A stretch of DNA of 12,493 nucleotides, taken from the NCBI GenBank assembly GCA_028749105.1, contig JAQUQF010000023.1:1-12493 (forward strand), read 5' to 3'. The number at the start of each line of letters is the position of its first letter. The first letter of the stretch is position 1. Source of the DNA: Acidobacteriota bacterium. GTDB lineage: Bacteria; Acidobacteriota; Aminicenantia; UBA2199. The translations under genes were made by a program, and so were the position numbers. Below the pieces are notes generated by a model. That model did no database searches. It had not been told where the DNA came from and saw only the letters and a list, made by a program, of their open reading frames with translations. This document shows positions 6,085 through 12,493 of the stretch, piece by piece.

Positions 6085-7426
6085 TGCTTTTGCCCCAGAA
6101 CTGGACCATCAGCCGCTCCAGGCCATCCACCTGCTGCCGGACGCCCGCCCAGAATCCCTTTGTCCCCAGCCAGCTCCCGGCGGAGATGAACTGGATTTCG
6201 CCCGAGACCTTCCCCGCGTAGACCTGTCTCAACCCGCCGTCGCGAATGTCATAGAAGAACAGCTGGTCGGAGTTGCGGCTGTAGTCGCTGACGGCCAGCC
6301 ATTCGCCGCCGCTGGCGGCAAGCGATGCCCCCTTTTTCTCGGGCAGCGGCTTCTTTTCCTCAAAATCGGAGGTGAACAGGCGGTAGGAATAGCTGCGGTC
6401 GATGACGTGAACGCCCTGCAACTGCCCGTCAAGGCTGGAAAAATCGAGGGACATGGCCGGGCAGGTCTTCTTTTCTAAGGCATTCGCCCCGCCGGAGGCC
6501 GCAGGGCTGAAGGGCTGGAAATAGACCCTGTCCTTGAAGAAATTCCGGCCCTCCTCGTAGCGCGCGCCGACCAGGTAGGGGGTCTGGTTCAGGGTGACGA
6601 AGCGAAAGGGGACGAACTCGATCTTGCGGGATTCCTGCCATTGGCCGTCGCGGTAGGTCAGCACCTGGGCGGTCGGCGAAAAATTGTTCCCCGCCGTCAG
6701 CACCAGGTCCCGGTCCAGGCGGAAAAGCAGGAGTTTCCCCTCCGGGTGCAGCACCGGGTAGACGGGCCTTTTCCAGAAGAGCTTGAACTGGAAGTGCTTC
6801 TCCAGGCGGGTCTCCCGGGCACTGTAGATGATGATCTCGTCCGGGTAGTAGAAAAAATACTGCTCCTGCCCGTCTTCGGCGCTGATGGACTGGATGTCCA
6901 TCAGGCCCATCCGGCTCTCGAATTCGAGCAGCTTGGAGAAGCCCAGCCCGGAAAAGGCGTAGCTGCGGGTGTTGAGCAGATCCATTTCCCCCTTGCTGAC
7001 TGGTCTTTCGAAGTATTTCACCGCGACCACCCGGTCCTGCAGGCGGGAAAAAACGGTCAGGCCCAGGCCGGTCCTGCTTTTGTTCTGGATCAGCTTCATC
7101 TCGATCAGGAAGTCCAGCGTGCCGGGCTGGTCCAGGTTGAACTCCCCCCGGCCGCCGGTGAAATCGAGCAGCAGGTCGAGGACGCGAAAATTCTTTTCGC
7201 CTTCGAGACGCGAGACCAGCATCTGGTAGATCTTCTGCATGGCCAGGTCGGTCAACTCGGAGTCGTTTTCGAAACGGACGACCGCCACCCGGGCATCGGG
7301 CATGTCCTTGAAGAATGCGGCCAGGAAGGAGGCGCTCTCGGCGACCAGCGCCTCGGCCCCTTGCTGGCAGATGCCGCTGGCGCCGGCAGCGATGAGCAAC
7401 AGCACTGAACAGATGGCCTTCTTCAT
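6077..7426 (-). CDS. Exported protein with TolB/CsgG-like N-terminus and likely beta-propeller body; function unknown
   Basis: The 449-residue protein has a signal peptide (MKKAICSVLLLIAAGASG, residues 1-18). Residues 44-84 (ARVAVVRFENDSELTDLAMQ and so on to FRVLDLLL) follow the alpha/beta pattern of TolB N-terminal and CsgG-like domains: a V-V-x-F-E-N strand, then a helix, then an F-R-V-L-D strand. From about residue 190 the protein alternates short beta-rich units (YPDEIIIYSARE, LHPEGKLLLFRLDRDLVLTA, GEWLAVSDYSRNSDQLFFYD) that could form a propeller, though the PD40 motif is not well kept. It starts 10 nt after the GTPase gene without a clear ribosome site, so coupling is likely. It overlaps the next gene by 8 bp. 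No family assigned; periplasmic location is inferred. Confidence 0.7.
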   Translation of the reverse strand: MKKAICSVLLLIAAGASGICQQGAEALVAESASFLAAFFKDMPDARVAVVRFENDSELTDLAMQKIYQMLVSRLEGEKNFRVLDLLLDFTGGRGEFNLDQPGTLDFLIEMKLIQNKSRTGLGLTVFSRLQDRVVAVKYFERPVSKGEMDLLNTRSYAFSGLGFSKLLEFESRMGLMDIQSISAEDGQEQYFFYYPDEIIIYSARETRLEKHFQFKLFWKRPVYPVLHPEGKLLLFRLDRDLVLTAGNNFSPTAQVLTYRDGQWQESRKIEFVPFRFVTLNQTPYLVGARYEEGRNFFKDRVYFQPFSPAASGGANALEKKTCPAMSLDFSSLDGQLQGVHVIDRSYSYRLFTSDFEEKKPLPEKKGASLAASGGEWLAVSDYSRNSDQLFFYDIRDGGLRQVYAGKVSGEIQFISAGSWLGTKGFWAGVRQQVDGLERLMVQFWGKSNE

Positions 7427-7436
7427 CGCACGCCGG

Positions 7437-8513
7437 TTATTTTTTTTTCAAGGTGATCTTCAGGTTGATGCGAATCTCGTCGCTGTCCGGGACTTCCAGG
7501 GTGATGGGCACGTCGATGCTGTGGACGGTCCCCAGCGCTGGCGGTGACGCCGGCGCCGGCCGGAAGGGGTTTTCCTCCTCGTCGTCGGCGGATTTTCTCA
7601 TAGCGGGCGCGGCGGCGGTGAAGGCATCGGTATCCTTGTGCTCCTCGGCGGCGAAATCGATGTCGGGGATCCCGGCATCCGATTTCTCTTCAGGGATTTC
7701 CTGGAGCTCCTCCAGGTTGAATATGTCTTCATCGCCCATGGGCTTGATCGAATCCTCGGCATCGATCACCGGGGAGGAGAGTTCGAACACCTCCTCTTCC
7801 TCGGTGTCGCCGTGAGGGCTCACCTCGATCAGGTCCTTGAATTCCACCTCCTTTCTCTCGGGCTTGGGAGCGGAAGAGGTGACCTCTTCGCGGGAGAACA
7901 TGACGGTCTTGTCCTTCTGGAAGATGGAGAGCTGATTCTTCAGGTGCAGGATGACCAGTTTGATGATGGCATGCAAACCCTCCAGCACGTTCTCGCCGCT
8001 GGTGGCCACGGTGGGGAAAAAGGGCCTGTTTTCGGAGTTCATGTCCATGTTCAGCGAGGCGATCGGCAGGATCTCCTTCAAGTCGCGCTTGTTGAACTGG
8101 AAGATCAGCGGTATCTTATCGAACTGCAGGCCGTTGAGCTTCAGGTTCTTCTTGAGGTTGGTGAAGCTCTCGTTGTTCTGCTCGCGCATGATGACCTGCG
8201 AATCGGCAACGAACACCACGCCGTCGGCGCCCTGCAGCACCAGCTTGCGGGTGGTGTCGTAGGCCACCTGCCCCGGGACGGTGTAGAGCTGGATCTTGAT
8301 GGAGTAGTTTCCCAGCTTGCCGAACTCCAGGGGCAGGAAGTCGAAGAACAGGGTGCGGTCTCCGTCGGTGTCCAGCGTGATCAGCTTGCCTTTGTTCTCG
8401 ACCTCGTCATTGTTGAAAATATAGCGCAGGCAGGTCGTCTTGCCGCTCAGGGCCGGCCCGTAATAGACGATCTTGGCCGTGATCTCCTTGTTGTTGTAGT
8501 TGACGAACGCCAT
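7437..8513 (-). CDS. MglA-like Ras-superfamily GTPase with long acidic C-terminal extension
   Basis: Residues 1-195 are an MglA-type small GTPase. The P-loop is GPALSGKT (19-26), and the G3 region is TVPGQ (78-82), with Thr replacing the usual Asp, as in MglA of Myxococcus. The G4 motif is NKRD (141-144), and ATSGENV (170-176) is the likely G5 region. MglA itself ends near residue 195. This protein has about 160 more residues, rich in Asp, Glu, Ser and Pro (for example TEEEEVFELSSPVIDAED, 237-254), closing with a short beta-like segment VPITLEVPDSDEIRINLKIT (335-354). Such GTPases set cell polarity or motility in known species. No MglB/roadblock partner is in view. It starts 1 bp overlapping the ssb stop (TAATG); the ribosome site lies in the ssb tail. 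It is cytoplasmic, and its role here is unknown. Confidence 0.92.
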   Translation of the reverse strand: MAFVNYNNKEITAKIVYYGPALSGKTTCLRYIFNNDEVENKGKLITLDTDGDRTLFFDFLPLEFGKLGNYSIKIQLYTVPGQVAYDTTRKLVLQGADGVVFVADSQVIMREQNNESFTNLKKNLKLNGLQFDKIPLIFQFNKRDLKEILPIASLNMDMNSENRPFFPTVATSGENVLEGLHAIIKLVILHLKNQLSIFQKDKTVMFSREEVTSSAPKPERKEVEFKDLIEVSPHGDTEEEEVFELSSPVIDAEDSIKPMGDEDIFNLEELQEIPEEKSDAGIPDIDFAAEEHKDTDAFTAAAPAMRKSADDEEENPFRPAPASPPALGTVHSIDVPITLEVPDSDEIRINLKITLKKK

Positions 8514-9007
8514 TAAAAGGGATCCTCCTCGAACCCTGGCTCATCGCTTTCGGCGGGGCCGGCGAACGGCGGCATCCCCTGGGCTCCCGCCTCGGGGAAA
8601 GCGTCTCGCCGGGAGCGGTCGCTGGGATAGGAGGATGCGGAACTTGAGGCGCCGTCCTTGCGACGGTCGAGAACGACGATGTTATCGGCCGTGATCTCGG
8701 TGGTCGACCGGTCCTGGCCACTCTTGTCCTTCCACTTGCGGGTGCGGATGCTCCCCTCGACCAGCAACATGTCGCCCTTGCCGACCCCTTTTTCGACCTT
8801 CTGCGCCAGCGCCCGCCAGGCAACGATGTTGTGCCACTCGGTCGGCAGGTCCTTCCAGGCGTTGCTGTTCTTGTCGAAATATCCCTCGTTGGTGGCCAGG
8901 CTGAACTTGGCCAATTGCTGGCCGCTGCCGGCCATGACCGTGACCTCAGGGTCTTTCCCCGCCCGGCCGACCAGGATGACGCGGTTCAAGCTGCGTACGT
9001 GGCTCAT
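8513..9007 (-). CDS. ssb: Single-stranded DNA-binding protein
   Basis: OB-fold protein that coats single-stranded DNA in replication and repair. The OB domain covers residues 1-113: LNRVILVGRAGKDPEV (7-22), AKFSLATNE (33-41), WHNIVAWRALAQKVEKGVGK (59-78), and GDMLLVEGSIRTRKW (78-92). A disordered Ser/Gly/Pro-rich linker follows (about 117-155), and the protein ends in EPGFEEDPF, an acidic SSB-Ct tip like the DDDIPF of E. coli that docks partner proteins. The 164-residue length is normal. ATG lies 1 nt after the cpoB stop, with AAGGAG 13 nt upstream, so it is coupled to cpoB. Its place between Tol-Pal and a GTPase gene is unusual. It may be the main or an additional SSB; this cannot be told here. 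Confidence 0.95.
   Translation of the reverse strand: MSHVRSLNRVILVGRAGKDPEVTVMAGSGQQLAKFSLATNEGYFDKNSNAWKDLPTEWHNIVAWRALAQKVEKGVGKGDMLLVEGSIRTRKWKDKSGQDRSTTEITADNIVVLDRRKDGASSSASSYPSDRSRRDAFPEAGAQGMPPFAGPAESDEPGFEEDPF
8524..8529 (-). promoter_or_regulatory. Ribosome binding site of the GTPase gene inside the ssb tail codons
   Basis: AGGAGG lies in the codons GAG GAG GAT that encode the Glu-Glu-Asp of the SSB acidic tip, 10 nt before the GTPase ATG. The same bases thus serve the SSB tail and the next gene's ribosome site. Confidence 0.6.
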
Positions 9008-9008
9008 G

Positions 9009-9776
9009 TTATTCGCTAAGCTCCTTGATCTTCTGCCCGGCCAGTGAGGACTCCTCGGAAAGGGGGAAACGGGAGATCAGTTCCTTCAGGATGGCGATCC
9101 CCTCGTCCTGGCGGCCCAGCTCGATCAAGGCATAGCCCTTCTTGAGTATGGCGGCCGGGACCTTGTCGCCGTCCTTGTATTTGGCGAGCAGCTCGTTGAA
9201 CGTAGTGATCGCTTCCTGGTATTTCTTTTTGGCGTAATGGCACTCGCCGATCCAATACAGGGAGTTGTCGGCCAGCCCGCTCTCCGGGAAGCTGCGGATG
9301 AACTGCCGGAAACCCTCAATGGCCAGATCGAAATTTTCCTTGATGTAGTCGGAATAGGCCGCGTAATAGACGCTGGAAGGGTCCTGGGTCAGGGCGGCCT
9401 CCCCCTGGGAGGCGGGCTCGCCCGCGCCGGCAGCGACGGCAGGTGCGGCTACAGGGGGCATGTTCTGCATCCGGTCGTTCAGCTTGCCCACGGAATCCTT
9501 CAGCTCGCTCAGCTCCTCCTTCAGGAACTGCATGCTCAGTGCGAAATTTTCCTTGCTTTGCGCCAGATCGGCTTGATTGCGGGCGATGGCACTGATCTTT
9601 TCATCGGCGATGCCCGATTTCTTGAGCAGCTCCGCCACCAGGACGGAGAGCTTGTCGAGGGAGTCGGCCAGTTTCTGCACTTCATCCAGAATGACCTGGG
9701 TGTCTTTTTTCACCGCCTGGACAGGAAGAGTGAGCAGCAGCAGAACGAGCAGCGCGGGAACGATGCGGGTCTTCAT
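9009..9776 (-). CDS. cpoB: Tol-Pal system protein CpoB/YbgF
   Basis: Periplasmic protein that in E. coli links Tol-Pal-driven outer-membrane constriction to peptidoglycan synthesis at division. The start at 9776 is chosen because it gives a clean signal peptide (MKTRIVPALLVLLLLTLPVQ, cleavage about residue 21) and lies 5 nt after the pal stop; a longer in-frame extension would run through pal. Residues 25-105 form a coiled coil (YbgF trimerisation region). A Pro/Ala-rich linker spans 107-130, and TPR repeats fill 134-255 (YYAAYSDYIKENFDLAIEGF, SLYWIGECHYAKKKYQEAIT, LKKGYALIELGRQDEGIAIL). The 255-residue length fits the family. No good ribosome site precedes the ATG, so coupling to pal is likely. 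Confidence 0.9.
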   Translation of the reverse strand: MKTRIVPALLVLLLLTLPVQAVKKDTQVILDEVQKLADSLDKLSVLVAELLKKSGIADEKISAIARNQADLAQSKENFALSMQFLKEELSELKDSVGKLNDRMQNMPPVAAPAVAAGAGEPASQGEAALTQDPSSVYYAAYSDYIKENFDLAIEGFRQFIRSFPESGLADNSLYWIGECHYAKKKYQEAITTFNELLAKYKDGDKVPAAILKKGYALIELGRQDEGIAILKELISRFPLSEESSLAGQKIKELSE

Positions 9777-9781
9777 GCGGG

Positions 9782-10318
9782 CTATTTTTTGGTGATGATG
9801 AACTCGGCGCGGCGGTTCTGGAAGTAAGACGCTTCGTCCACGCCCTGGACCAGCGGCTTGCTCTTGCCGTAGGAGATGATCTTGACCTTGGCGGCGTTCA
9901 GGCCCAGGGAAACGAGGTAGTTCTTGGCCGCCTCGGCCCTCTTTTCGCCCAGGGCGATGTTGTACTCGATCGTCCCTTTTTCGTCGCAATGGCCTTCGAT
10001 CAGCACTTCCACGCTGGGGAACTTGAGCAGCCAGTTGGCGTTGGCCTGAACAATGGGCTTCATGTCCTCGCGGATGGCGTACATATCGAAGTCGAAATTG
10101 ATCCTTTTGAGGATCTGGTCCTTGTTCAGCTCTTCGAGCGATTTCTGCTGGAACAGCTCCTCTTCGCTCAGGACGGGCTTTTCGACCTGGGCGACGGGTT
10201 CATCCACTTTCTCGACGACAGGTTCCTGCACCGGTTCGACCTTGGCGGCCTTCTTGCCGCAGGCAGAGAACATCAGGACGATGGACAATGCTACCACTAT
10301 AAGCATCCACTTTTTCAT
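9782..10318 (-). CDS. pal: Peptidoglycan-associated lipoprotein Pal
   Basis: Outer-membrane lipoprotein that ties the outer membrane to peptidoglycan and binds TolB. The N-terminus is a lipoprotein signal ending MFSAC, with Cys20 as lipidation site; Phe at -3 is slightly atypical. Residues 22-70 are a charged, Pro/Val/Glu-rich tether. The OmpA-type domain covers 72-178: INFDFDMYAI (73-82), EGHCDEKGTIEYNIALGEKR (108-127) and NRRAEFIITKK (168-178). These carry the peptidoglycan-binding Asp112 and Arg127 expected from Pal structures. The usual GHADERG reads GHCDEKG, which adds an extra cysteine. AGGAGG 4 nt upstream and a strong promoter 30-60 nt upstream make it the first gene of the long downstream string. 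Confidence 0.96.
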   Translation of the reverse strand: MKKWMLIVVALSIVLMFSACGKKAAKVEPVQEPVVEKVDEPVAQVEKPVLSEEELFQQKSLEELNKDQILKRINFDFDMYAIREDMKPIVQANANWLLKFPSVEVLIEGHCDEKGTIEYNIALGEKRAEAAKNYLVSLGLNAAKVKIISYGKSKPLVQGVDEASYFQNRRAEFIITKK

Positions 10319-10322
10319 AGAT

Positions 10323-10328
10323 CCTCCT
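10323..10328 (-). promoter_or_regulatory. Strong ribosome binding site of pal
   Basis: AGGAGG, inside AAGGAGG, sits 4 nt before the pal ATG. It is one of the best matches to the anti-Shine-Dalgarno sequence in the window, in keeping with an abundant lipoprotein. Confidence 0.7.
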
Positions 10329-10349
10329 TGGAGTTAGTTTTATAAAAAA

Positions 10350-10378
10350 AATATAATATATAAATAAAAAATTGTCAA
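10350..10378 (-). promoter_or_regulatory. Near-consensus promoter of the pal gene string
   Basis: On the minus strand TTGACA (10378-10373) and TATATT (10355-10350) are separated by 17 nt. The 10341-10372 stretch is almost pure A/T in a GC-rich window. Transcription would start near 10343, with a leader of about 25 nt. It allows pal and the genes after it to be expressed separately from tolB; no terminator separates them from tolB. Confidence 0.65.
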
Positions 10379-10394
10379 ATATTCGCCAGGGGCC

Positions 10395-11690
10395 CTATTT
10401 TAGGGATTTTTGCCATTTCGGCATCTTGTTTTCGCCGCTGGATGTGAGCTGCCGGACGTTGCGGCCGTCGTAGTCGACCAGGTAAAGCTGGTAGCGGCCG
10501 CTGCGGTTCGAGGAAAAGACCAGGTGGCGGCCATCGGGCGACCAGGAGGGGTTCTCGTTGCGTCCGGCGTTCTCGGTCAGCTTGCTGATCTCGTTGCTCT
10601 TCAGGTTGTAGACGTAGATGTCGAAGCGGTTCTCGATGCGCGAGACGAAGGCCAGGCGCATGCCGTCGGGCGACCAGGCGGGCGAGTCGTGGTAGCTCCC
10701 CTCCAGCGTGATGCGGCGGACGTTGCTGCCCTCGGCATCCATGATGTAGATCTGAGGCGTGCCGCCGCGCTGCGATGTGAAGGCGATCTCCCGCCCGTTG
10801 GGGCTCCAGCAGGGGGAGGTGTCGATGGCCGGGTTGAAGGTCAGCCGCTTCTCCTGGCCGGTCTTCATATCCTTCAGAAAGATGTCGGCGTTGCCGTGCT
10901 TCGACGAGGTGTAGACGATGCGGTCGCCGACTGGCGACCAGTCGGCCGCGTAGTTGCTGCCGCCGCTGGAAAGCAGCTCCGTCTTACCCGAATAGATGTT
11001 GAACATGAACAGCTCAGGGCTCAGGTTGCGGTAGGAGGTGTAGAGGATCTTCTCGTTGTCGGCGCTCCAGGAGGGGAGCAGGTCCATGGCGCTGCTGAAT
11101 GTGATGCGCGTGGGGCGCTGCCCGTCGTAATCCATGATGTAGATGTCGCGGTCGTTCCCGGACTCGGAGACATAGACGATCTTGGAGGTGAAGAGCGGCC
11201 GCTCGCCGAAGTGCTTCAGCATCTCGTCTGCCGCCCGGTGGGCGATCAGGCGGGCCAGGTCCTTCTTGCCGCCGAAGTTGCGGCCGAAAATGAATCGTTC
11301 GCTGGCCACTTCGTATACCTTGAAGGAAAAGACCAGGCGGTCGTCGGCCGTGAGCTCCAGCTGTCCGGAGATGAGGATGTTGGCCTGGATGGAGGCCCAG
11401 TCCTTGAAGCGGATGGCATTGGGATCTAAGCGGGAAATATAGGAATAATGCTCGCGCGGCACCATCTTGAAGATGCGCGAGAACTCCAGGTCCTTCCAGA
11501 GGGTTTCATGGAGAATGCCCGCCACCTCGTTTCTCTGCGCAGCGGCGCCGCCGGTCTGGAAGTCGGGCAGGGCCACCGGGATCGTGGGCATGCCCTCCTT
11601 GATGCGGATGGTGATCTCTTCCTGGCCGCGCAGCTGCCAGCCAAGAAGCAAGACGGCCAGGAAAAGTAGGGTTCGGCGCATGGTCATCAT
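10395..11690 (-). CDS. tolB: Tol-Pal system beta-propeller protein TolB
   Basis: Periplasmic protein that binds Pal and the TolA C-terminus. A signal peptide (about 1-22, MRRTLLFLAVLLLGW core) is followed by EITIRIKEGMPTIPVALPDF (25-44), equivalent to the E. coli TolB N-terminus that includes the Tol box. The TolB_N alpha/beta domain extends to about residue 165. The rest is a propeller built of PD40/WD40-like units, for example DWSPVGDRIVYTSSKHGNAD, CWSPNGREIAFTSQRGG, AWSPDGMRLAFVSRIENRFD and SWSPDGRHLVFSSNRSGRYQ. I chose the ATG at 11690 because it overlaps the upstream stop as ATGA; ATGs at 11687 and 11681 are also possible, and GGGAG fits 11687 best by spacing. The 431-residue length is normal. 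Confidence 0.95.
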   Translation of the reverse strand: MMTMRRTLLFLAVLLLGWQLRGQEEITIRIKEGMPTIPVALPDFQTGGAAAQRNEVAGILHETLWKDLEFSRIFKMVPREHYSYISRLDPNAIRFKDWASIQANILISGQLELTADDRLVFSFKVYEVASERFIFGRNFGGKKDLARLIAHRAADEMLKHFGERPLFTSKIVYVSESGNDRDIYIMDYDGQRPTRITFSSAMDLLPSWSADNEKILYTSYRNLSPELFMFNIYSGKTELLSSGGSNYAADWSPVGDRIVYTSSKHGNADIFLKDMKTGQEKRLTFNPAIDTSPCWSPNGREIAFTSQRGGTPQIYIMDAEGSNVRRITLEGSYHDSPAWSPDGMRLAFVSRIENRFDIYVYNLKSNEISKLTENAGRNENPSWSPDGRHLVFSSNRSGRYQLYLVDYDGRNVRQLTSSGENKMPKWQKSLK

Positions 11691-12493
11691 TTCTCCCATT
11701 CGAACTCGAAATGCACGATCAGGAATTGCGAGGAAAAGTCATTGGGCAGGGGGGCGAAGGGCGCCGCGTTCTCAATGGCGCGGCGGGCCGACAGGTCGAG
11801 GGAGTCGATGCCGCTTGACCGCTCCACACGCAGGTCGCTGACGCCGCCATCGCGGCCGATGATGAAGTACACGCCGGTGACGTATTTTCCCTTCAGCCCG
11901 GGGGCGACCAGGGAATTGTACCAGGAGGAGGAGATGCGGTTGCGCAGCAGGTCGATGTAATAGGCGTGCGGGAAATAGCCGCCGAGGCCGTCGCCCCAGC
12001 CGTCCCCGCTGCCGCTGCCCGGGCCGCCGCTGCCGCCACCGCCACCGCCTGAAATGCCTGTCTTCAGCCCAGTGCCCTGGGTCGCTGAAGCGACCGTTTC
12101 GGCGCGGGACGCAACGGTAGTCCGATCCTTGCGCACGACCGTGACCATCTTGTCGTCCTCAACCTTTTTCCGGCTCTCTTTGTCTGGATAGCGCAGCGGC
12201 GACTTGAATTCCTTTTCCACCGTCAGCTTCTTGACGCTGCCAGACTTCTCCTCGACCAGGGCCGCGCCGGCTTCCGCTTCCCGGTTGCCGCCGGCAGGTC
12301 CCGGGCCAGCGCCCCCGCCGCCTCCGGGGCCGGCCGGCCCGCCGCCGCCGCGACCGCCGCCGCTGCCGAGGTGAACCAGGTCGACGTAGTAGGTCATTTC
12401 GCCGCTGCCTTTGCGGGGGGGGGGGATGATGAAGACGGCGGCCAGGGAGGCATGCAGCAGGACCGACAGTGCGACCGTGGTCGTGAATTTCAT
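11687..12493 (-). CDS. TonB/TolA-family energy-transducing protein
   Basis: The 268-residue protein has an N-terminal transmembrane anchor (residues 6-23) and an ordinary TonB_C domain at about 178-268 (GVYFIIGRDGGVSDLRVERS, SLDLSARRAIENAAPFAPLP). As the gene directly before tolB it most likely plays the TolA role, passing energy from TolQR to TolB/Pal. The usual long helical TolA stalk is replaced by two glycine-rich linkers (44-69 and 148-172) around a charged Lys/Glu/Arg segment (71-147). The coding strand holds an 11-base C-run at codons 23-27, giving PPP. The ATG is on the last base of the window, so its ribosome site is not visible and a start farther upstream cannot be ruled out. tolQ and tolR are expected outside the window. 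Confidence 0.88.
   Translation of the reverse strand: MKFTTTVALSVLLHASLAAVFIIPPPRKGSGEMTYYVDLVHLGSGGGRGGGGPAGPGGGGGAGPGPAGGNREAEAGAALVEEKSGSVKKLTVEKEFKSPLRYPDKESRKKVEDDKMVTVVRKDRTTVASRAETVASATQGTGLKTGISGGGGGGSGGPGSGSGDGWGDGLGGYFPHAYYIDLLRNRISSSWYNSLVAPGLKGKYVTGVYFIIGRDGGVSDLRVERSSGIDSLDLSARRAIENAAPFAPLPNDFSSQFLIVHFEFEWEK

Noticed and set aside
7426..7448. Nine-A run before the GTPase stop as a programmed frameshift to fuse it to the next gene
   Set aside because: A +1 shift would fuse the GTPase tail to a signal peptide and the -1 frame stops within a few codons, so neither gives a sensible product. The run simply encodes Lys-Lys-Lys.
9777..9989. Longer CpoB start at 9989
   Set aside because: The extra 71 residues are arginine/proline-rich shadow sequence over pal, and a proper signal peptide starts at 9776.
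10393..10405. CCCTA-TTT-TAGGG hairpin at the tolB stop as a terminator
   Set aside because: Only 5 bp with a 3 nt loop, and on the transcribed strand it is followed by CCCC rather than a U-run. Readthrough from tolB into pal remains likely.
12305..12365. GC-rich triplet repeats as a tandem-repeat locus or CRISPR-like array
   Set aside because: They are irregular glycine/proline codons within the TonB/TolA-like linker, with no constant repeat and spacer pattern.

Overview
The window comes from a GC-rich Gram-negative (diderm) bacterium. Evidence for this is a Tol-Pal cluster (TonB/TolA-like protein, TolB, Pal, CpoB/YbgF), a predicted outer-membrane beta-barrel protein and several exported proteins. 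The mix of Tol-Pal genes, an MglA-type small GTPase and an EtfBA pair would fit Acidobacteriota, Aminicenantota or delta-proteobacteria-like lineages. That placement is inference; no rRNA gene is present. Almost everything lies on the minus strand, so the genes read from the right end to the left. The one convincing plus-strand gene is a 64-residue small ORF.

Right part (12493 to 10395, minus): a TonB/TolA-family protein whose start codon falls on the last base of the window, overlapping tolB by 4 bp. tolQ and tolR are not in view and would be expected beyond the right edge. A short AT-rich gap carries a near-consensus promoter (TTGACA-17-TATATT) and a strong RBS, and this starts a long gene string: pal, cpoB, ssb, an MglA-like GTPase with a long acidic tail, an exported protein with a TolB/CsgG-like N-terminus, a membrane-anchored family-5 solute-binding-like protein, and a small beta-barrel protein. 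Junctions in this string range from an 8 bp overlap to a 10 nt gap, so it is probably one operon (10318 to 4254). The last four genes are not part of textbook Tol-Pal operons and are the best candidate here for an undescribed envelope module.

Middle part (4250 to 2434, minus): a second good promoter (TTGACA-18-TAAAAT), placed just after the beta-barrel gene's stop codon, drives etfB-etfA, the two subunits of an electron transfer flavoprotein. No partner dehydrogenase or quinone oxidoreductase is adjacent.

Left part (2222 to 1): a 141 bp divergent intergenic region with two face-away sigma70-like promoters separated by nested GC-rich inverted repeats. To the right it drives the 64-residue small ORF, with a leader of only about 11 nt. 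To the left it drives gmd (GDP-mannose 4,6-dehydratase), a stand-alone type II phosphomannose-isomerase cupin (4 bp overlap, GTG start), and a HAL2-like bisphosphate nucleotidase/inositol monophosphatase-family gene cut by the left edge. The first two suggest GDP-deoxyhexose supply for surface polysaccharide. No RNA gene, CRISPR array, insertion sequence or prophage element is visible, and no gene-free stretch exceeds 150 bases.
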